This document shows, one piece after another, positions 8,064 through 16,956 of a stretch of DNA of 64,000 nucleotides; within the stretch, counting starts at the first letter, position 1, and each line of letters opens with the position of its first letter. This DNA is from JAIBJN01 sp963838795 (lineage in GTDB: Bacteria > Actinomycetota > Thermoleophilia > Gaiellales > Gaiellaceae). The stretch lies in contig CAWISL010000008.1 of NCBI GenBank assembly GCA_963838795.1, positions 92,929-156,928 on the forward strand. Direction: 5' to 3'. Both the position numbers and the translations under genes were made by a program. The notes beneath the pieces were generated by a model, which was given only the letters and a program-made list of their open reading frames with translations, was not told where the DNA came from and did not search any database.

Positions 8064-8753
8064 TCAGAGATCCCGCGGCGTGGTGCCGTCGTGGTGGGAG
8101 GCGTCCGTGAACTCGCGGAACTCCCCGCTGACGAGGAACGCCGTCTGCTCGCCGATGTCGACCGCGTGGTCGCCGATCCGCTCCAGGCAGCGCGAGACGA
8201 TGATCATGCGGAGGCCCCATTCCTGCAGCGCCGGGTCACCGCCGAGCGAGAGAACGTGGCCGACGACGCGCCGATTGGCGCGGTCGATCAACTCGTCGAG
8301 ATCGACGAGAGATTCCGCCCGCGCCGCATTGCGGTCCGGAAGGAGTCCAGTGCGACGCGGATCATCTCCTCGGCGCGCTGGCCCATCTCCTCGAAGCCCT
8401 CGAGGATCGTCTCGTTCGTAGCGGAACCTCGTGCACGAGCTTCGTCAGCTTGGCGATCGTGACGCAGTAGTCCGCCATCCGCTCCAGGTGGAGGTTGTTG
8501 TGGAGGATGGCGAGCACGAGGCGCAGGTCGACGGCGACCGGGGTCTGGCGCGCGAGGAGGGACTGGATGCCCTCCTCGATGCCGAGATACGCCGCGTCGA
8601 TCTCGTCGTCGAACGCGATCACCTCGTCGGCCAGCTCGACGTCGGTCTGCAGGAGCGCGTTCATGGACCACGGAGCGTGCGGAGGACGTGGGCGCCCTCC
8701 TCCTGGAGCGCGGCCTCTAGCTGGTCGAGCTCTTCCTGGAGCGTGACCCTCAT
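8064..8753 (-). pseudogene. phoU: phoU, interrupted by three apparent one-base deletions
   Basis: Four consecutive frames together give a complete PhoU of about 230 residues: MRVTLQEELDQLEAALQEEG, then DVELADEVIAFDDEIDAAYL and HLERMADYCVTIAKLTKLVH, then ATNETILEGFEEMGQRAEEM, then SRCLERIGDHAVDIGEQTAF. Frame changes fall near 8663, 8422 and 8337, each explained by one missing G/C. PhoU is a peripheral helical protein that restrains the PstSCAB transporter and PhoR signalling when phosphate is ample. Its start overlaps the pstB stop as ATGA. Whether the breaks are real or sequencing errors cannot be settled here. Confidence 0.8.
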
Positions 8754-9580
8754 CCGAATCGCCCCGTGACGTAGTCCTCCGTCCGCTTGTCGGACGGGTT
8801 GGTGAAGATCGTCGGCGTCTGGTCGTACTCGACGAGGATCCCGGTGCGGCGGTCCTGCTCCTCGTCGACCTCGACGCTGAAGAACGCCGTCATGTCGGCG
8901 ACCCGCGCGGCCTGCTGCATGTTGTGCGTGACGATCACGATCGTGAACTCGCGCTTGAGCTCGTGCATGAGGTCCTCGATCGAGGTCGTCGAGATCGGGT
9001 CGAGCGCCGAGGCCGGCTCGTCCATGAGCAGCACATCGGGCTCGACGGCGAGGCAGCGCGCGATGCACAGGCGCTGCTGCTGGCCGCCGGAGAGGCTGTA
9101 GGCGCTCGCCTTCAGGCGGTTCTTCACCTCGTCCCAGAGGGCGGCGTGCCGAAGCGCGCGCTCGACGCGCTCGTCGAGGTTCTTCTTCCAGCCGAGGATG
9201 CGGGGGCCGAACGCGATGTTGTCGTAGATCGACTTCGGGAAAGGGTTCGGCTTCTGGAAGACCATCCCGATCCGCTTCCGCACCTCGACGGAGTCAACCT
9301 CGGGACCGTAGAGGTTGGCGCCGTGGTAGAGGATCGTGCCGTCGACGGACGCGGTCGGAATCAGGTCGTTCATGCGGTTGAAGCAGCGAATGAACGTGCT
9401 CTTGCCGCAGCCGGACGGGCCGATGAACGCGGTGACGTGGTTCTTGTAGATCTCGAGCGACACGCCGCGTAGTGCGGGGATGCCCGAGTAGTTGACTGTC
9501 AGATCGCTGACGTCGAAGAGCACGTCCCTGCGCGCCGATTCGGCCTCGCGCGCCCGCTCGGCGAGCAGCTTCTCGTCCAT
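8750..9580 (-). CDS. pstB: Phosphate ABC transporter ATP-binding protein PstB
   Basis: The 276-residue ATPase is intact. Walker A is GPSGCGKST, the Q-loop region is VFQKPNPFP, the signature is YSLSGGQQQR and Walker B is VLLMDEPASALD, with the switch His in IVTHNMQQA. It powers high-affinity phosphate import with PstS, PstC and PstA. It lies between pstA (48-bp gap) and phoU (4-bp overlap). It is undamaged although the genes on either side carry frame breaks. Confidence 0.95.
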   Translation of the reverse strand: MDEKLLAERAREAESARRDVLFDVSDLTVNYSGIPALRGVSLEIYKNHVTAFIGPSGCGKSTFIRCFNRMNDLIPTASVDGTILYHGANLYGPEVDSVEVRKRIGMVFQKPNPFPKSIYDNIAFGPRILGWKKNLDERVERALRHAALWDEVKNRLKASAYSLSGGQQQRLCIARCLAVEPDVLLMDEPASALDPISTTSIEDLMHELKREFTIVIVTHNMQQAARVADMTAFFSVEVDEEQDRRTGILVEYDQTPTIFTNPSDKRTEDYVTGRFG

Positions 9581-9628
9581 GCCGGGAATCTTCGCAGGTG
9601 CGGCAGAGCGCGCTTTCCATCTCGTCCA

Positions 9629-10505
9629 TCACCATCTTCTCTGGTAGCGGTTGCGGAGCCAAATCGCGAACGCGTTCATCGTCAGCAGGATCACGAGCAG
9701 CACGATGATGCCAGCTGCGGCAAGCAGCCGGAACTCGTCCTGGGGGCGGGCGATCCACTGGTAGATCTGGATCGGCAGGGCTGTGAACGAGCCGAGCAGC
9801 GTCGGGTTGACCGCGACGTACGTGAGCGCGCCGACGAGCAGGAGAGGGGCGGTCTCGCCGATTGCGCGCGCGAGCGCGAGGATCGAGCCCGTCGCGATGC
9901 CCGGGATCGCGGCGGGAAGGACCTGCCGCGAGACGACCTGCCACTGCGTCGCCCCGAGGGCGTAGGCACCCTGCCGAATCGAATCGGGAACCGCCCGGAT
10001 CGCTTCCCTCGCCGCCACGATCACGGTGGGGAGGACGAGCAGCGTGAGGATCAGGCCACCAGCCAGGAGCACCCGGCCGAGCCCGATGCCGCGCACGAGG
10101 AAGGCGAGGCCGAGGATGCCGTAGACGATCGAGGGAACAGCGGCGAGGTTCTGGATGTTCAGCTCCATCAGCCGGTTGTACCACCGCTCGCGGTTCGCGT
10201 ACTCCTCGAGGTAGATCGCCGTCCCGACACCGATCGGGACGACCGTGATCGAGAAGCAGGACCATCAGGTAGATCGTTCCCAGGATCGCCGGGCGGGCGC
10301 CCGCGCTTTCCGGGCTGGACGAGCTCGGCTGCGTGAAGAAGGTGGGATCGAGGTACCCGACGCCCTTCTGGATGATGTCGGCGAGCAGCGTGAAGAGGAG
10401 GATGAAGCCGACGGCGACCGAGATGAGCAGAACGACGTAGAAGAGCGTGCCGCGAACCTTGTCGCCGCGCGGCCGGCTGCCGATGGTTGCCGCCGGGACG
10501 CTCAT
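9629..10505 (-). pseudogene. pstA: pstA, phosphate permease subunit with one frameshift
   Basis: The N-terminal part (from MSVPAATIGSRP to ILGTIYLMVLL) and the C-terminal part (starting VPIGVGTAIYLEEYANRE in the next frame) join into a PstA of about 291 residues. The inner-membrane permease motif region LGATQWQVVSRQVLPAAIPG is present, as are the usual six hydrophobic segments. The frame changes near 10250, consistent with one extra base. The ATG overlaps the pstC stop as ATGA. With that base removed the gene would be normal. Confidence 0.8.
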
Positions 10506-11440
10506 TCGTAGATCTCCCGGTACTTCCGCACGAGGTGGATGGAGATCATGTTCATGAAGAACGTGATGACGAAGAGCGTCAGCCCCACCGCGAAGATGGT
10601 CTTGTACTCGATCGAGCCGGTCGGTACGTCGCCGATGCCCGTGGCGCCGATGAAGGCGGTCATCGTCTGCGAAGGCTCGCGCGGGTCGAGCCGTCAGTTG
10701 TGCGATCCCCCGGCTGCGAGGAGCACGACCATCGTCTCGCCGATGGCGCGGGAGATGGCGAGGACGAAGCTCGCGACGATCCCCGAAACGGCGGCCGGGA
10801 TCACGATCCGCGTCGAAACCTGGAGCCTCGATGCGCCGAGGCCGTAGGCGCCGTCGCGGAGCTCCTGCGGCACGGCGGCCATCGCGTCCTCCGAGATGGA
10901 GGCGACCGTCGGGATCAGCAGCACGCCGATGACGAGGCCGGCCGAAAGGACGTTGAACGTGCCGACGTCGATCCCGAGATCCTGGAGCAGCGGGGTGAAG
11001 AACGTCAGGGCGAAGAAGCCGAACACGACGGTGGGGATGCCGGCGAGCACCTCCAGCGCCGGCTTGAGGATGTTGCGGACTCGCGGGTGCGCATACTCGC
11101 TGAGATAGACGGCCGCACCCAGCCCGAACGGCAGGGCGACCAGCGAGGCCCAGAAGGTGACCGTGAACGTGCCGACCAGGAGCGGCCGGACGCCGTATGA
11201 CGCGGGCTCGAAGAGCGGCGCCCAGCGATCGTCGGTGAAGAAGTCGACGATCGAGACCTCGCGGAAGAACTCGATCGACGGCACGACCAGCGCGATGACG
11301 ATGCCGAGCGTCGTCAGCACGGAGACCAGCGCGCAGAGGGCGAGGACGACCTTGACGACGTCCTCGCCCCAGCGCCTGCCTTCGGCGCGCAGCCGGATCG
11401 CTGCCGGCTGCGCGCCTACGGTGGTGTCCTGAGTTGCCAC
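10502..11440 (-). pseudogene. pstC: pstC, phosphate permease subunit with an in-frame TGA
   Basis: Reading from ATG 11440 gives a typical PstC of 312 codons ending in the ATGA overlap with pstA. A TGA at 10694-10696 interrupts it after AISRAIGETMVVLLAAGG. Downstream residues (LDPREPSQTMTAFIG, then hydrophobic helices) continue in the same frame. The local bases fit a lost C and a gained G four bases apart relative to the family's N-L-T-L-D-P. Compensating indel errors are more likely than a true stop or recoding. The permease-family loop LGASRLQVSTRIVIPAAVSG is intact. Confidence 0.8.
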
Positions 11441-11446
11441 TCTCTC

Positions 11447-12448
11447 CTAGGTTCCGTAGGTCTCTAGGCTCGAGAGGTTAGTCGCGACCTGCTCGTCGGG
11501 GACGGGGATGAAGAGATACTCCTCGGCGAGCGCGATCGAGTTCGTGAGGAAGTACTGGACGAATCCGTACACCTCGGGCTTCGCGAGCGACGTCTCCTTC
11601 ACGTAGATGTAGAGCGGACGCGAGAGCGGTGTGTACGTGCCGTCGCGTGCTGTGTCGACGGACGGGGCGACGCAGCCGTCACCGCCGTCGACCTCGAGGG
11701 CCTTCAGCGTGTCCGTGTTCTGCTCGTAGTAGGTGTAGCCCAGGTATCCCATGCCGCCGGGCTCCCCGGCGACCGCCTGCACGATGACGTTGTCGTCCTC
11801 GCTCGCCGTGTAATCCGCCCGGCTGGCACCCTCCTCGCCGTTGATCACGTCGGTGAAGTAGTCGAACGTCCCGGAGTCGGTTCCCGGCCCTGCAAGCGCC
11901 AGAGCCTGGTCCGAGAAGCTCGGATCGATCTGGTTCCAGTTCTCGATCTTGCCCTCGGCCTTGGGCTCCCAGGTCGTCTTGAGCTGGTCGACCGTCAGGC
12001 AGGTGGCCCAGTCGTTCTCGATGTTGGCGATGACGGTGATCGCGTCGACGCCGACCTGGAACTCGACGTACTCGACGCCGGCCTCGGCGCAGAGCGGCAC
12101 CTCTTCCTCTTCGTCGATCGGGCGGGACGCGTTCGAGATGTCGGTCTCGTCGGCGCAGAAGCGCTCGAAGCCGCCGCCGGTGCCGGAGGTTCCTACCTCG
12201 ATGTTCACGTTCGGCTGCTCTCCGCGGTAGGCCTCCGCCGCCCCCGTCGTGAGGGGCCCTACCGTGCTCGAGCCGTCGATGATGATGTCGCCCGAAAGCT
12301 CTGCGGCCTCGGTGGTTGCCTCCCCCGTGGTTGCCGGCGCGTCTGCGCTGTCCTCGTCGTCGTCCCGGCCACACCCGGCGGCGCCGAGCGCCAGGATTGC
12401 GAGCGCCAGCAGGAGGAGGACGAGCCTCGGAATAGGACGATTTCCCAC
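11447..12448 (-). CDS. pstS: Phosphate-binding lipoprotein PstS
   Basis: The 333-residue protein has a signal sequence with lipobox ALGAAGC, an acidic linker, then the PstS phosphate-binding core (DGSSTVGPLT, GTSGTGGGFERFC, GPGTDSGTFDYF). It captures phosphate outside the membrane and feeds PstCA. I prefer GTG 12448, which has AAAGGAG six bases upstream, over ATG 12472. pstC follows after six bases. A four-unit PhoP-box-like array lies about 60 bp upstream, indicating induction by phosphate starvation. Confidence 0.93.
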   Translation of the reverse strand: MGNRPIPRLVLLLLALAILALGAAGCGRDDDEDSADAPATTGEATTEAAELSGDIIIDGSSTVGPLTTGAAEAYRGEQPNVNIEVGTSGTGGGFERFCADETDISNASRPIDEEEEVPLCAEAGVEYVEFQVGVDAITVIANIENDWATCLTVDQLKTTWEPKAEGKIENWNQIDPSFSDQALALAGPGTDSGTFDYFTDVINGEEGASRADYTASEDDNVIVQAVAGEPGGMGYLGYTYYEQNTDTLKALEVDGGDGCVAPSVDTARDGTYTPLSRPLYIYVKETSLAKPEVYGFVQYFLTNSIALAEEYLFIPVPDEQVATNLSSLETYGT

Positions 12449-12506
12449 GGTTCTCCTTTCGCGTCGTTGCATCGAGGCGAGTGTCGCCGTGGCGTTCCGA
12501 GGAGTG

Positions 12507-12546
12507 GGCTGAAAGGCTGTAAACGACTGGTGAAGAGATGGTGAAG
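12507..12546 (-). promoter_or_regulatory. PhoP-box array upstream of pstS
   Basis: On the minus strand four 7-mers recur at exactly 11-bp spacing: CTTCACC, CTTCACC, GTTTACA and TTCAGCC (plus-strand starts 12540, 12529, 12518, 12507). This is the direct-repeat geometry of actinobacterial PhoP boxes (GTTCACC-like). The orientation points toward pstS. Confidence 0.75.
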
Positions 12547-12853
12547 CCGTCCTCGGTGCGAACGGTGCCGCGATGAGCTTCCGACCGGTTCGCCGTCTAA
12601 CGGATGAGACGCGCAGTCATGACGAGTGGCGGTCGAGGTGCGGTCACGTTGACGGGGAGCGAGGAGCCCTCGTCGCCGCGGGGTCCCGCCGGGCTGGATG
12701 AGGGGGGTGAGCGCCGTCCGTGCCGCCGTGAGCCATCCATGCGTCTGACGTGGGCGTCAAGACTGCTCGCTGCACGTGGCGGGACCGACGTCTCAGAATC
12801 GCCCATCTGCCGACGTCCGACACTGCCCGTGTGCCGCACGGTAGGAGCAGTGC
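12547..12853. other. Intergenic stretch with no supported gene
   Basis: About 300 bases lie between the PhoP boxes and the end of the VOC gene. The open frames here are arginine-rich and have no family likeness. I see no terminator or repeat worth naming. Confidence 0.5.
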
Positions 12854-13216
12854 TCAGGCCTTCGGATGCCACAGCGCGATCTCGGCGCCGGCAGGTGCCG
12901 CCACGACGCTTCGCCACCCGGCGGGGCCTTCCCGTGGATCGAGCAGCACCGACGCGCCGAGCGCGCAGGCGCGTTCCGTTGCCTCGGAGACGTCGGCGAC
13001 CTCGACGTAGGGCAGCCACAGGGAACCCTCCAGGTCACGTTCGACGACGCCGCCCTCGACCCCGTTGCTCAGCTCGAGCGCGAGGTACGATCCGCCGCCC
13101 ACCGGGATCCTTTCCGCGCGCCAGCCGAAAAGCTGGGTGTAGAAGGCGCAGGCTCGCGGAAGGTTGCCGGTGTGGAGCTCCAGGTGAACGATGCGATTGT
13201 CGGCGGCCCGCGGCAT
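12854..13216 (-). CDS. VOC (glyoxalase/bleomycin-resistance fold) protein
   Basis: The 120-residue protein shows a VOC half-barrel pattern: RIVHLELHTGNLPRACAFYT, QLFGWRAERIPVGGG, YVEVADVSEATERA and a C-terminal IALWHPKA. These proteins are metal-dependent lyases, dioxygenases or binding proteins, and the substrate cannot be named. ATG 13216 fits the fold start; an ATG at 13240 in frame is the alternative. It is divergent from an ECF sigma factor, a common pairing of sigma gene and small enzyme. Confidence 0.7.
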   Translation of the reverse strand: MPRAADNRIVHLELHTGNLPRACAFYTQLFGWRAERIPVGGGSYLALELSNGVEGGVVERDLEGSLWLPYVEVADVSEATERACALGASVLLDPREGPAGWRSVVAAPAGAEIALWHPKA

Positions 13217-13302
13217 TCCTGTCCCGTTTGACCGCCGCACGGCGACGAAGTCATCGACGCCAGCGATGAGTTCGCTGCGCGTCCGCGGTCTAAGCTGGTG
13301 AG

Positions 13303-14343
13303 ATGGCCGTCACCTCGACTAGCTCGCTACAGGAACCAGCCTTGCTCGAGGCGGCTCGCGGCGGCGACGAGGACGCGTTTCGTCGTCTCGTCGAGGGTCA
13401 CCACGCCTCGCTTCATGCCCACTGTTACCGCATGCTGGGCTCCCTGCAGGACGCCGAGGACGCGCTCCAGGAGACCCTCCTACGCGCGTGGCGCGGCTTG
13501 GCCGCGTTCGAGGGTCGAAGCTCGGCTAACACGTGGCTCTACAGGATCGCGACCAACGCGTGCTTGGACGCAATCTCGCGGCGTCCCAAGCGCGTTCTTC
13601 CGGTCGACTACGGCCCGCCGACCGCTCCCGACGTGGATGCCGGCCAGCCGCTAGTCGAGTCGGTGTGGGTCGAGCCCTACCCGGATGAAAGGCTGGGCCT
13701 CGCAGACGGCTATGCGGCGCCCGAGGCCCGCTACGAGCAGCGCGAGGCCGTCGAGCTTGCCTTCATCGCGGCGCTGCAGCATCTTCCGGCGCGCCAGCGC
13801 GCCGTGCTCATCCTCCGCGAGGTGCTCGGGTTCTCGGCACGCGAGGTATCGGAGACGCTGGAGACCACGGTTGCGTCGGTGAACAGCGCCCTGCAGCGTG
13901 CCCGCACAGCGATCGACGAGCGGCTCCCCGAGCAGAGCCAGCAGGCGACGCGGCGCTCGCTCGGCGACGAGCAGATCCGCGGCATCGTCGAGCGCTACGT
14001 CGATGCGTGGGAAAAGGGCGACGTCGAGGCGCTGCGCAGGCTGTTGGCGGAGGACGCCACCTTCTCGATGCCCCCGTGGGCGAGCTGGTGGCGCGGCCGC
14101 GAGACCATTGCCGGCTTCGCGGCGGCCGCGCACGAGTTTTGCGCCGAGGCGACCTCCCTTCCCATGCGCGCTAATGGGCAGGTGGCGATCGCCTACTACC
14201 ACAAGGATGCGGACACGGGGCGCTACAAGCCCGCGGCGATCGACGTCATCACTCTCGAGGGCGTGCTGATCAAGGACATCACCGCCTTCGTCACCCCTCA
14301 GATCTTTCCGCGCTTCGGCTTGCCACCAGAGCTTGCGCCCTAG
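13303..14343 (+). CDS. ECF sigma factor with C-terminal SnoaL-like domain (SigG-like)
   Basis: The 346-residue protein has sigma region 2 (LEGHHASLHAHCYRMLGSLQ, DAEDALQETLLRAWR), region 4 (LPARQRAVLILREVLGFSAR) and a C-terminal NTF2/SnoaL-like domain from about residue 220 (RYVDAWEKGDVEALRRLLAE, FSMPPWASWWRGRE). This is the TIGR02960/SigG layout, in which the extra domain replaces a separate anti-sigma factor. Its stimulus is unknown. It lies divergent from the VOC gene and ends 12 bp before the PhoR-like kinase on the other strand. Confidence 0.88.
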   Translation: MAVTSTSSLQEPALLEAARGGDEDAFRRLVEGHHASLHAHCYRMLGSLQDAEDALQETLLRAWRGLAAFEGRSSANTWLYRIATNACLDAISRRPKRVLPVDYGPPTAPDVDAGQPLVESVWVEPYPDERLGLADGYAAPEARYEQREAVELAFIAALQHLPARQRAVLILREVLGFSAREVSETLETTVASVNSALQRARTAIDERLPEQSQQATRRSLGDEQIRGIVERYVDAWEKGDVEALRRLLAEDATFSMPPWASWWRGRETIAGFAAAAHEFCAEATSLPMRANGQVAIAYYHKDADTGRYKPAAIDVITLEGVLIKDITAFVTPQIFPRFGLPPELAP

Positions 14344-14355
14344 CAGGGTCGCCCT

Positions 14356-15327
14356 TCAGCGGGCCTGGAAGTTGCAGCGGATCGTGAGCCCGCGCCCCTT
14401 CGCGCCGGTTGCCTCCACCGTTCCGCCGGCCGACGTGACCACGTGCTTGACGATCGCGAGGCCCAGGCCGGTGCCGCGCGAGGCCCGGGCCTGGTCGGCC
14501 CGGTAGAAGCGCTCGAAGAGGCGGGGGAGGTCACGCTCGGCGACCCCGACCCCGTCGTCGGAGGCCACCAGCTCGACGCCGCCCTCTCCGTTCCGCGCGG
14601 CGAGCTTCAGGTGTGCGCCCGGGCCGGCGTAGCGCACGGAGTTCTGGGCGAGGTTCTGGACGACGACGCGGATCATGCGCGGCCGCATCGGCAGCTCAGC
14701 GTCCTCGTCCGCCTCGACCTCGACGGCCACCCCGGCGCGGGCGGCCTGCTCCTCGAGGCCCTCGGCGACCTCGGTGAGGATGGGGAGGACGGGTGTCGTC
14801 CCGAGCCCCACCACCTCGTGGCCGGACTCCAGCTCGGAGAGAAAGAGAATGTCGTCGATCAGCTCCCGGATCTGGTCGACCTCGCCCTGGGCCTGCTCGA
14901 CGAGCTCGACGACGTCGGCGTCGGGCAGGGTCGCGGTCTCCAGCAGCGCCAGCACGCGTGCGAGCGGCGTGCGCAGCTCGTGCGAGACGGCCGCCGTAAA
15001 GCCCGCCCGCAGCTCCTCGTAGGCGGCCATGTCTCCGGTGTCGCGCGCGTAGAGGATCGTCTCCCGCCGGCCGTCCACCTCGTACGGGATCGAGAGCGGC
15101 GCGTTGCGAAGGAGCGCGTCCGGGGCGGCGGCGCCCTCCTCGAGCCCGCCCAGGAGCTCGCGCGCCCGCCGGCTCGCGGTGACGACCCGGTCGTGCTCGT
15201 CGAGGACGACGACGATCTCCCGGCTCTCCTCGACGAGTGCGCGCCCGCGCCGCGCCTCCAGGCGAAGCTCTTCCAGCCCCGGGTCTGCCGGCAGGCCGTC
15301 ATTCCTACGTCGGAGGAAGCGCCGCAC
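14356..15327 (-). CDS. phoR: PhoR-like sensor histidine kinase
   Basis: The 323-residue kinase has a PAS-like region (about 35-100), a HisKA domain with SHELRTPLARVLALLE, and a HATPase domain with NLAQNSVRYA, DDGVGVAERDL and GTGLGLAIVKHVV. No membrane helix is visible, so it should be cytoplasmic or docked to other proteins. It starts at GTG. Identification as PhoR rests on domain order and on the adjacent phoP-like gene with a PhoP box, not on a unique motif. It is divergent from the lipoprotein-phoP pair rather than in one operon with the regulator. Confidence 0.65.
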   Translation of the reverse strand: MRRFLRRRNDGLPADPGLEELRLEARRGRALVEESREIVVVLDEHDRVVTASRRARELLGGLEEGAAAPDALLRNAPLSIPYEVDGRRETILYARDTGDMAAYEELRAGFTAAVSHELRTPLARVLALLETATLPDADVVELVEQAQGEVDQIRELIDDILFLSELESGHEVVGLGTTPVLPILTEVAEGLEEQAARAGVAVEVEADEDAELPMRPRMIRVVVQNLAQNSVRYAGPGAHLKLAARNGEGGVELVASDDGVGVAERDLPRLFERFYRADQARASRGTGLGLAIVKHVVTSAGGTVEATGAKGRGLTIRCNFQAR

Positions 15328-15394
15328 CTCGCCCGGATCGTAGCCCGCGCTTCCGGCCGGGGAACAAATCCGCGGTCTGCCAGTCTCAATTCAC

Positions 15395-16138
15395 ATGAAG
15401 TGGAGGTGGGCAGCCCTGGTCGCGGCGGCGTTCGCGGTCGGACTCGCCACCGCCGGCTGCAGTCAGGCCGAGTCGGCCGAGGGCACGCCGACCGAGCCCG
15501 CTGCAAATCTTGATTGTCCGTTCCCGCTGCTCTGGAACGGCGTGCGCTACGAGCCCGGCATCGACCTTCCGCCTTCGTCGAAGCTGGGTTCCGAGATCGG
15601 CCCCGGCGTCGTTCTCGGCTGCGGCAGCGAGGAAATGGGTCACTACCCCGACGAGGACGTAGACGTCCGAAGAATTCAGGGCGTCGCCCCTTCCGTCGCG
15701 GTCGCGGCGCAGCTCGAGGATGCTGCCCGGCCGATCGTCTGGCTCGCGCCCGGCTACCTGGTCTCGAGCCCTCGCCACCCCCTGCACGCGGCGATCGTGG
15801 AGAGCTGGGGCCTGGACGACGGGCACGAAGGCTTCACGTGTGACGAAAGTCGTGCGACGAGGGCCAGAGCGCTCTCGACGCCGGCCCCGGGGCAGCCCCT
15901 GGAGGTCGAGGCGGACGATCCGGAGGTGGAGGCACTTCTCACCGCGCCGGGGACTCAGCGCCTCGTGTCCGTCGAGCCCGACACCGCCGTCTCAGGGCTC
16001 GAGCGGCATGGCGTCCCCTACGTCGAGCAGGGTGACGAGTTCGCGCTCACCGTCCGCGCCTGTGACGGGGACGAGAGCGAGCCGGGCCTCGCCGGGATCC
16101 GCCTGCTCATCGCGGACAGCATCGACGGCAAGAGCTAG
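15395..16138 (+). CDS. Secreted lipoprotein of unknown function
   Basis: The 247-residue protein has a lipoprotein signal (AAAFAVGLATAGC) and an exported domain with conserved-looking DCPFPLLWNGVRYEPG and VVLGCGSEE. I do not recognise a defined enzymatic family; it may belong to a small actinobacterial domain of unknown function. It sits between the PhoR-like kinase (divergent) and the PhoP-like regulator (96 bp downstream, same strand). A sensory or phosphate-related role is therefore possible but not shown. Confidence 0.75.
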   Translation: MKWRWAALVAAAFAVGLATAGCSQAESAEGTPTEPAANLDCPFPLLWNGVRYEPGIDLPPSSKLGSEIGPGVVLGCGSEEMGHYPDEDVDVRRIQGVAPSVAVAAQLEDAARPIVWLAPGYLVSSPRHPLHAAIVESWGLDDGHEGFTCDESRATRARALSTPAPGQPLEVEADDPEVEALLTAPGTQRLVSVEPDTAVSGLERHGVPYVEQGDEFALTVRACDGDESEPGLAGIRLLIADSIDGKS

Positions 16139-16156
16139 TCGCGACCCTGAGGTGGC

Positions 16157-16185
16157 GTTCACCACTTCTTCACCATTTCGCTACC
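16157..16185 (+). promoter_or_regulatory. PhoP-box array upstream of the response regulator
   Basis: GTTCACC (16157), CTTCACC (16168) and CGCTACC (16179) recur with exact 11-bp spacing on the coding strand, 50 bp before the GTG start. Autoregulation by the encoded PhoP-like protein is inferred. Confidence 0.75.
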
Positions 16186-16234
16186 GTTGTGCGACCCCGG
16201 GGCCCTGCCCCTGCGGGCAGAATCGTGGGGGACG

Positions 16235-16945
16235 GTGTCGAAGGTCCTGATCATCGAAGACGACGACGTCATCGCCGAAGGGATGGCGCGGCACCTCACG
16301 TCGGCGGGCTTCGACCCGCTCTGGGTGAACAAGGGGGAGTCCGGCCTCGCGCGCCTCCGCTACGAGCGGCCCGACGTCTGCGTGCTCGACCTCATGCTTC
16401 CGGGCCTGGACGGGTGGAAGCTGATCGAGACCGCGCGCGAGGAGGGAATCGGGACGCCGATCGTCGTCGTCAGCGCGCGAGGGACGGAGCACGACCGGGT
16501 GCACGCCCTCGAGATCGGGGCGGACGACTACTTGGTGAAACCCTTCTCCATGAAGGAGCTTGTCGCGCGCGTGCGCGCGGCGGCTCGTCGCGGCATCCGC
16601 GTCCAGGACGAGCGCCGCGGCGAGCCAATCGAGATCGAGGAGCTGAAGGTCGACCCGCTGAACGTGCAGGCCTACGTGCGCGGGGAAAGCGCCGAGCTCA
16701 CGCCCACAGAGTTCCGCCTTCTCTACGCGCTGGCGCTCGAGCGGGGCCGGGTCGTCACCCGGGACGAGCTCCTCCAGAAGGTGTGGGGCCGCCGCCTCAC
16801 GCACCGCGACCGCACCGTGGACGTCTTCGTGCGCAAGATCAGGGACAAACTCGAGTCACTCGGTCCCGCGCACACGTTCGTGCAGACCCGGTACGGCGTC
16901 GGTTACAAGCTCGACGCGGTCGCGAAGACGCCCTCCTCCCTTTAG
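16235..16945 (+). CDS. phoP: OmpR/PhoB-family response regulator (PhoP-like)
   Basis: The 236-residue protein has a receiver domain (LIIEDDDVIAEGMARHL, phospho-acceptor Asp in VCVLDLMLPG, VVSARG, Lys in YLVKPFSMKELV) and a winged-helix DNA-binding domain (LTPTEFRLLYALA, VDVFVRKIRDKLE, TRYGVGYKL). GTG 16235 has GGGGGA just upstream; an earlier in-frame start would add 16 residues without likeness. It should bind the 11-bp PhoP boxes seen through this region and activate phosphate-starvation genes. A CBS-domain gene follows after 11 bases. Confidence 0.8.
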   Translation: MSKVLIIEDDDVIAEGMARHLTSAGFDPLWVNKGESGLARLRYERPDVCVLDLMLPGLDGWKLIETAREEGIGTPIVVVSARGTEHDRVHALEIGADDYLVKPFSMKELVARVRAAARRGIRVQDERRGEPIEIEELKVDPLNVQAYVRGESAELTPTEFRLLYALALERGRVVTRDELLQKVWGRRLTHRDRTVDVFVRKIRDKLESLGPAHTFVQTRYGVGYKLDAVAKTPSSL

Positions 16946-16956
16946 GATCGCGGCCT

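Noticed and set aside
10694..10696. Selenocysteine or readthrough at the pstC TGA
   Set aside because: PstC has no known Sec, and the flanking bases fit a compensating insertion-deletion pair.
12597..13019. 140-codon minus-strand frame over the VOC gene
   Set aside because: It overlaps the VOC protein in another frame and has only Arg/Ser-rich sequence.
15754..15942. Minus-strand frames inside the lipoprotein gene
   Set aside because: They are Ser/Arg-rich shadows with no start signals or family likeness.
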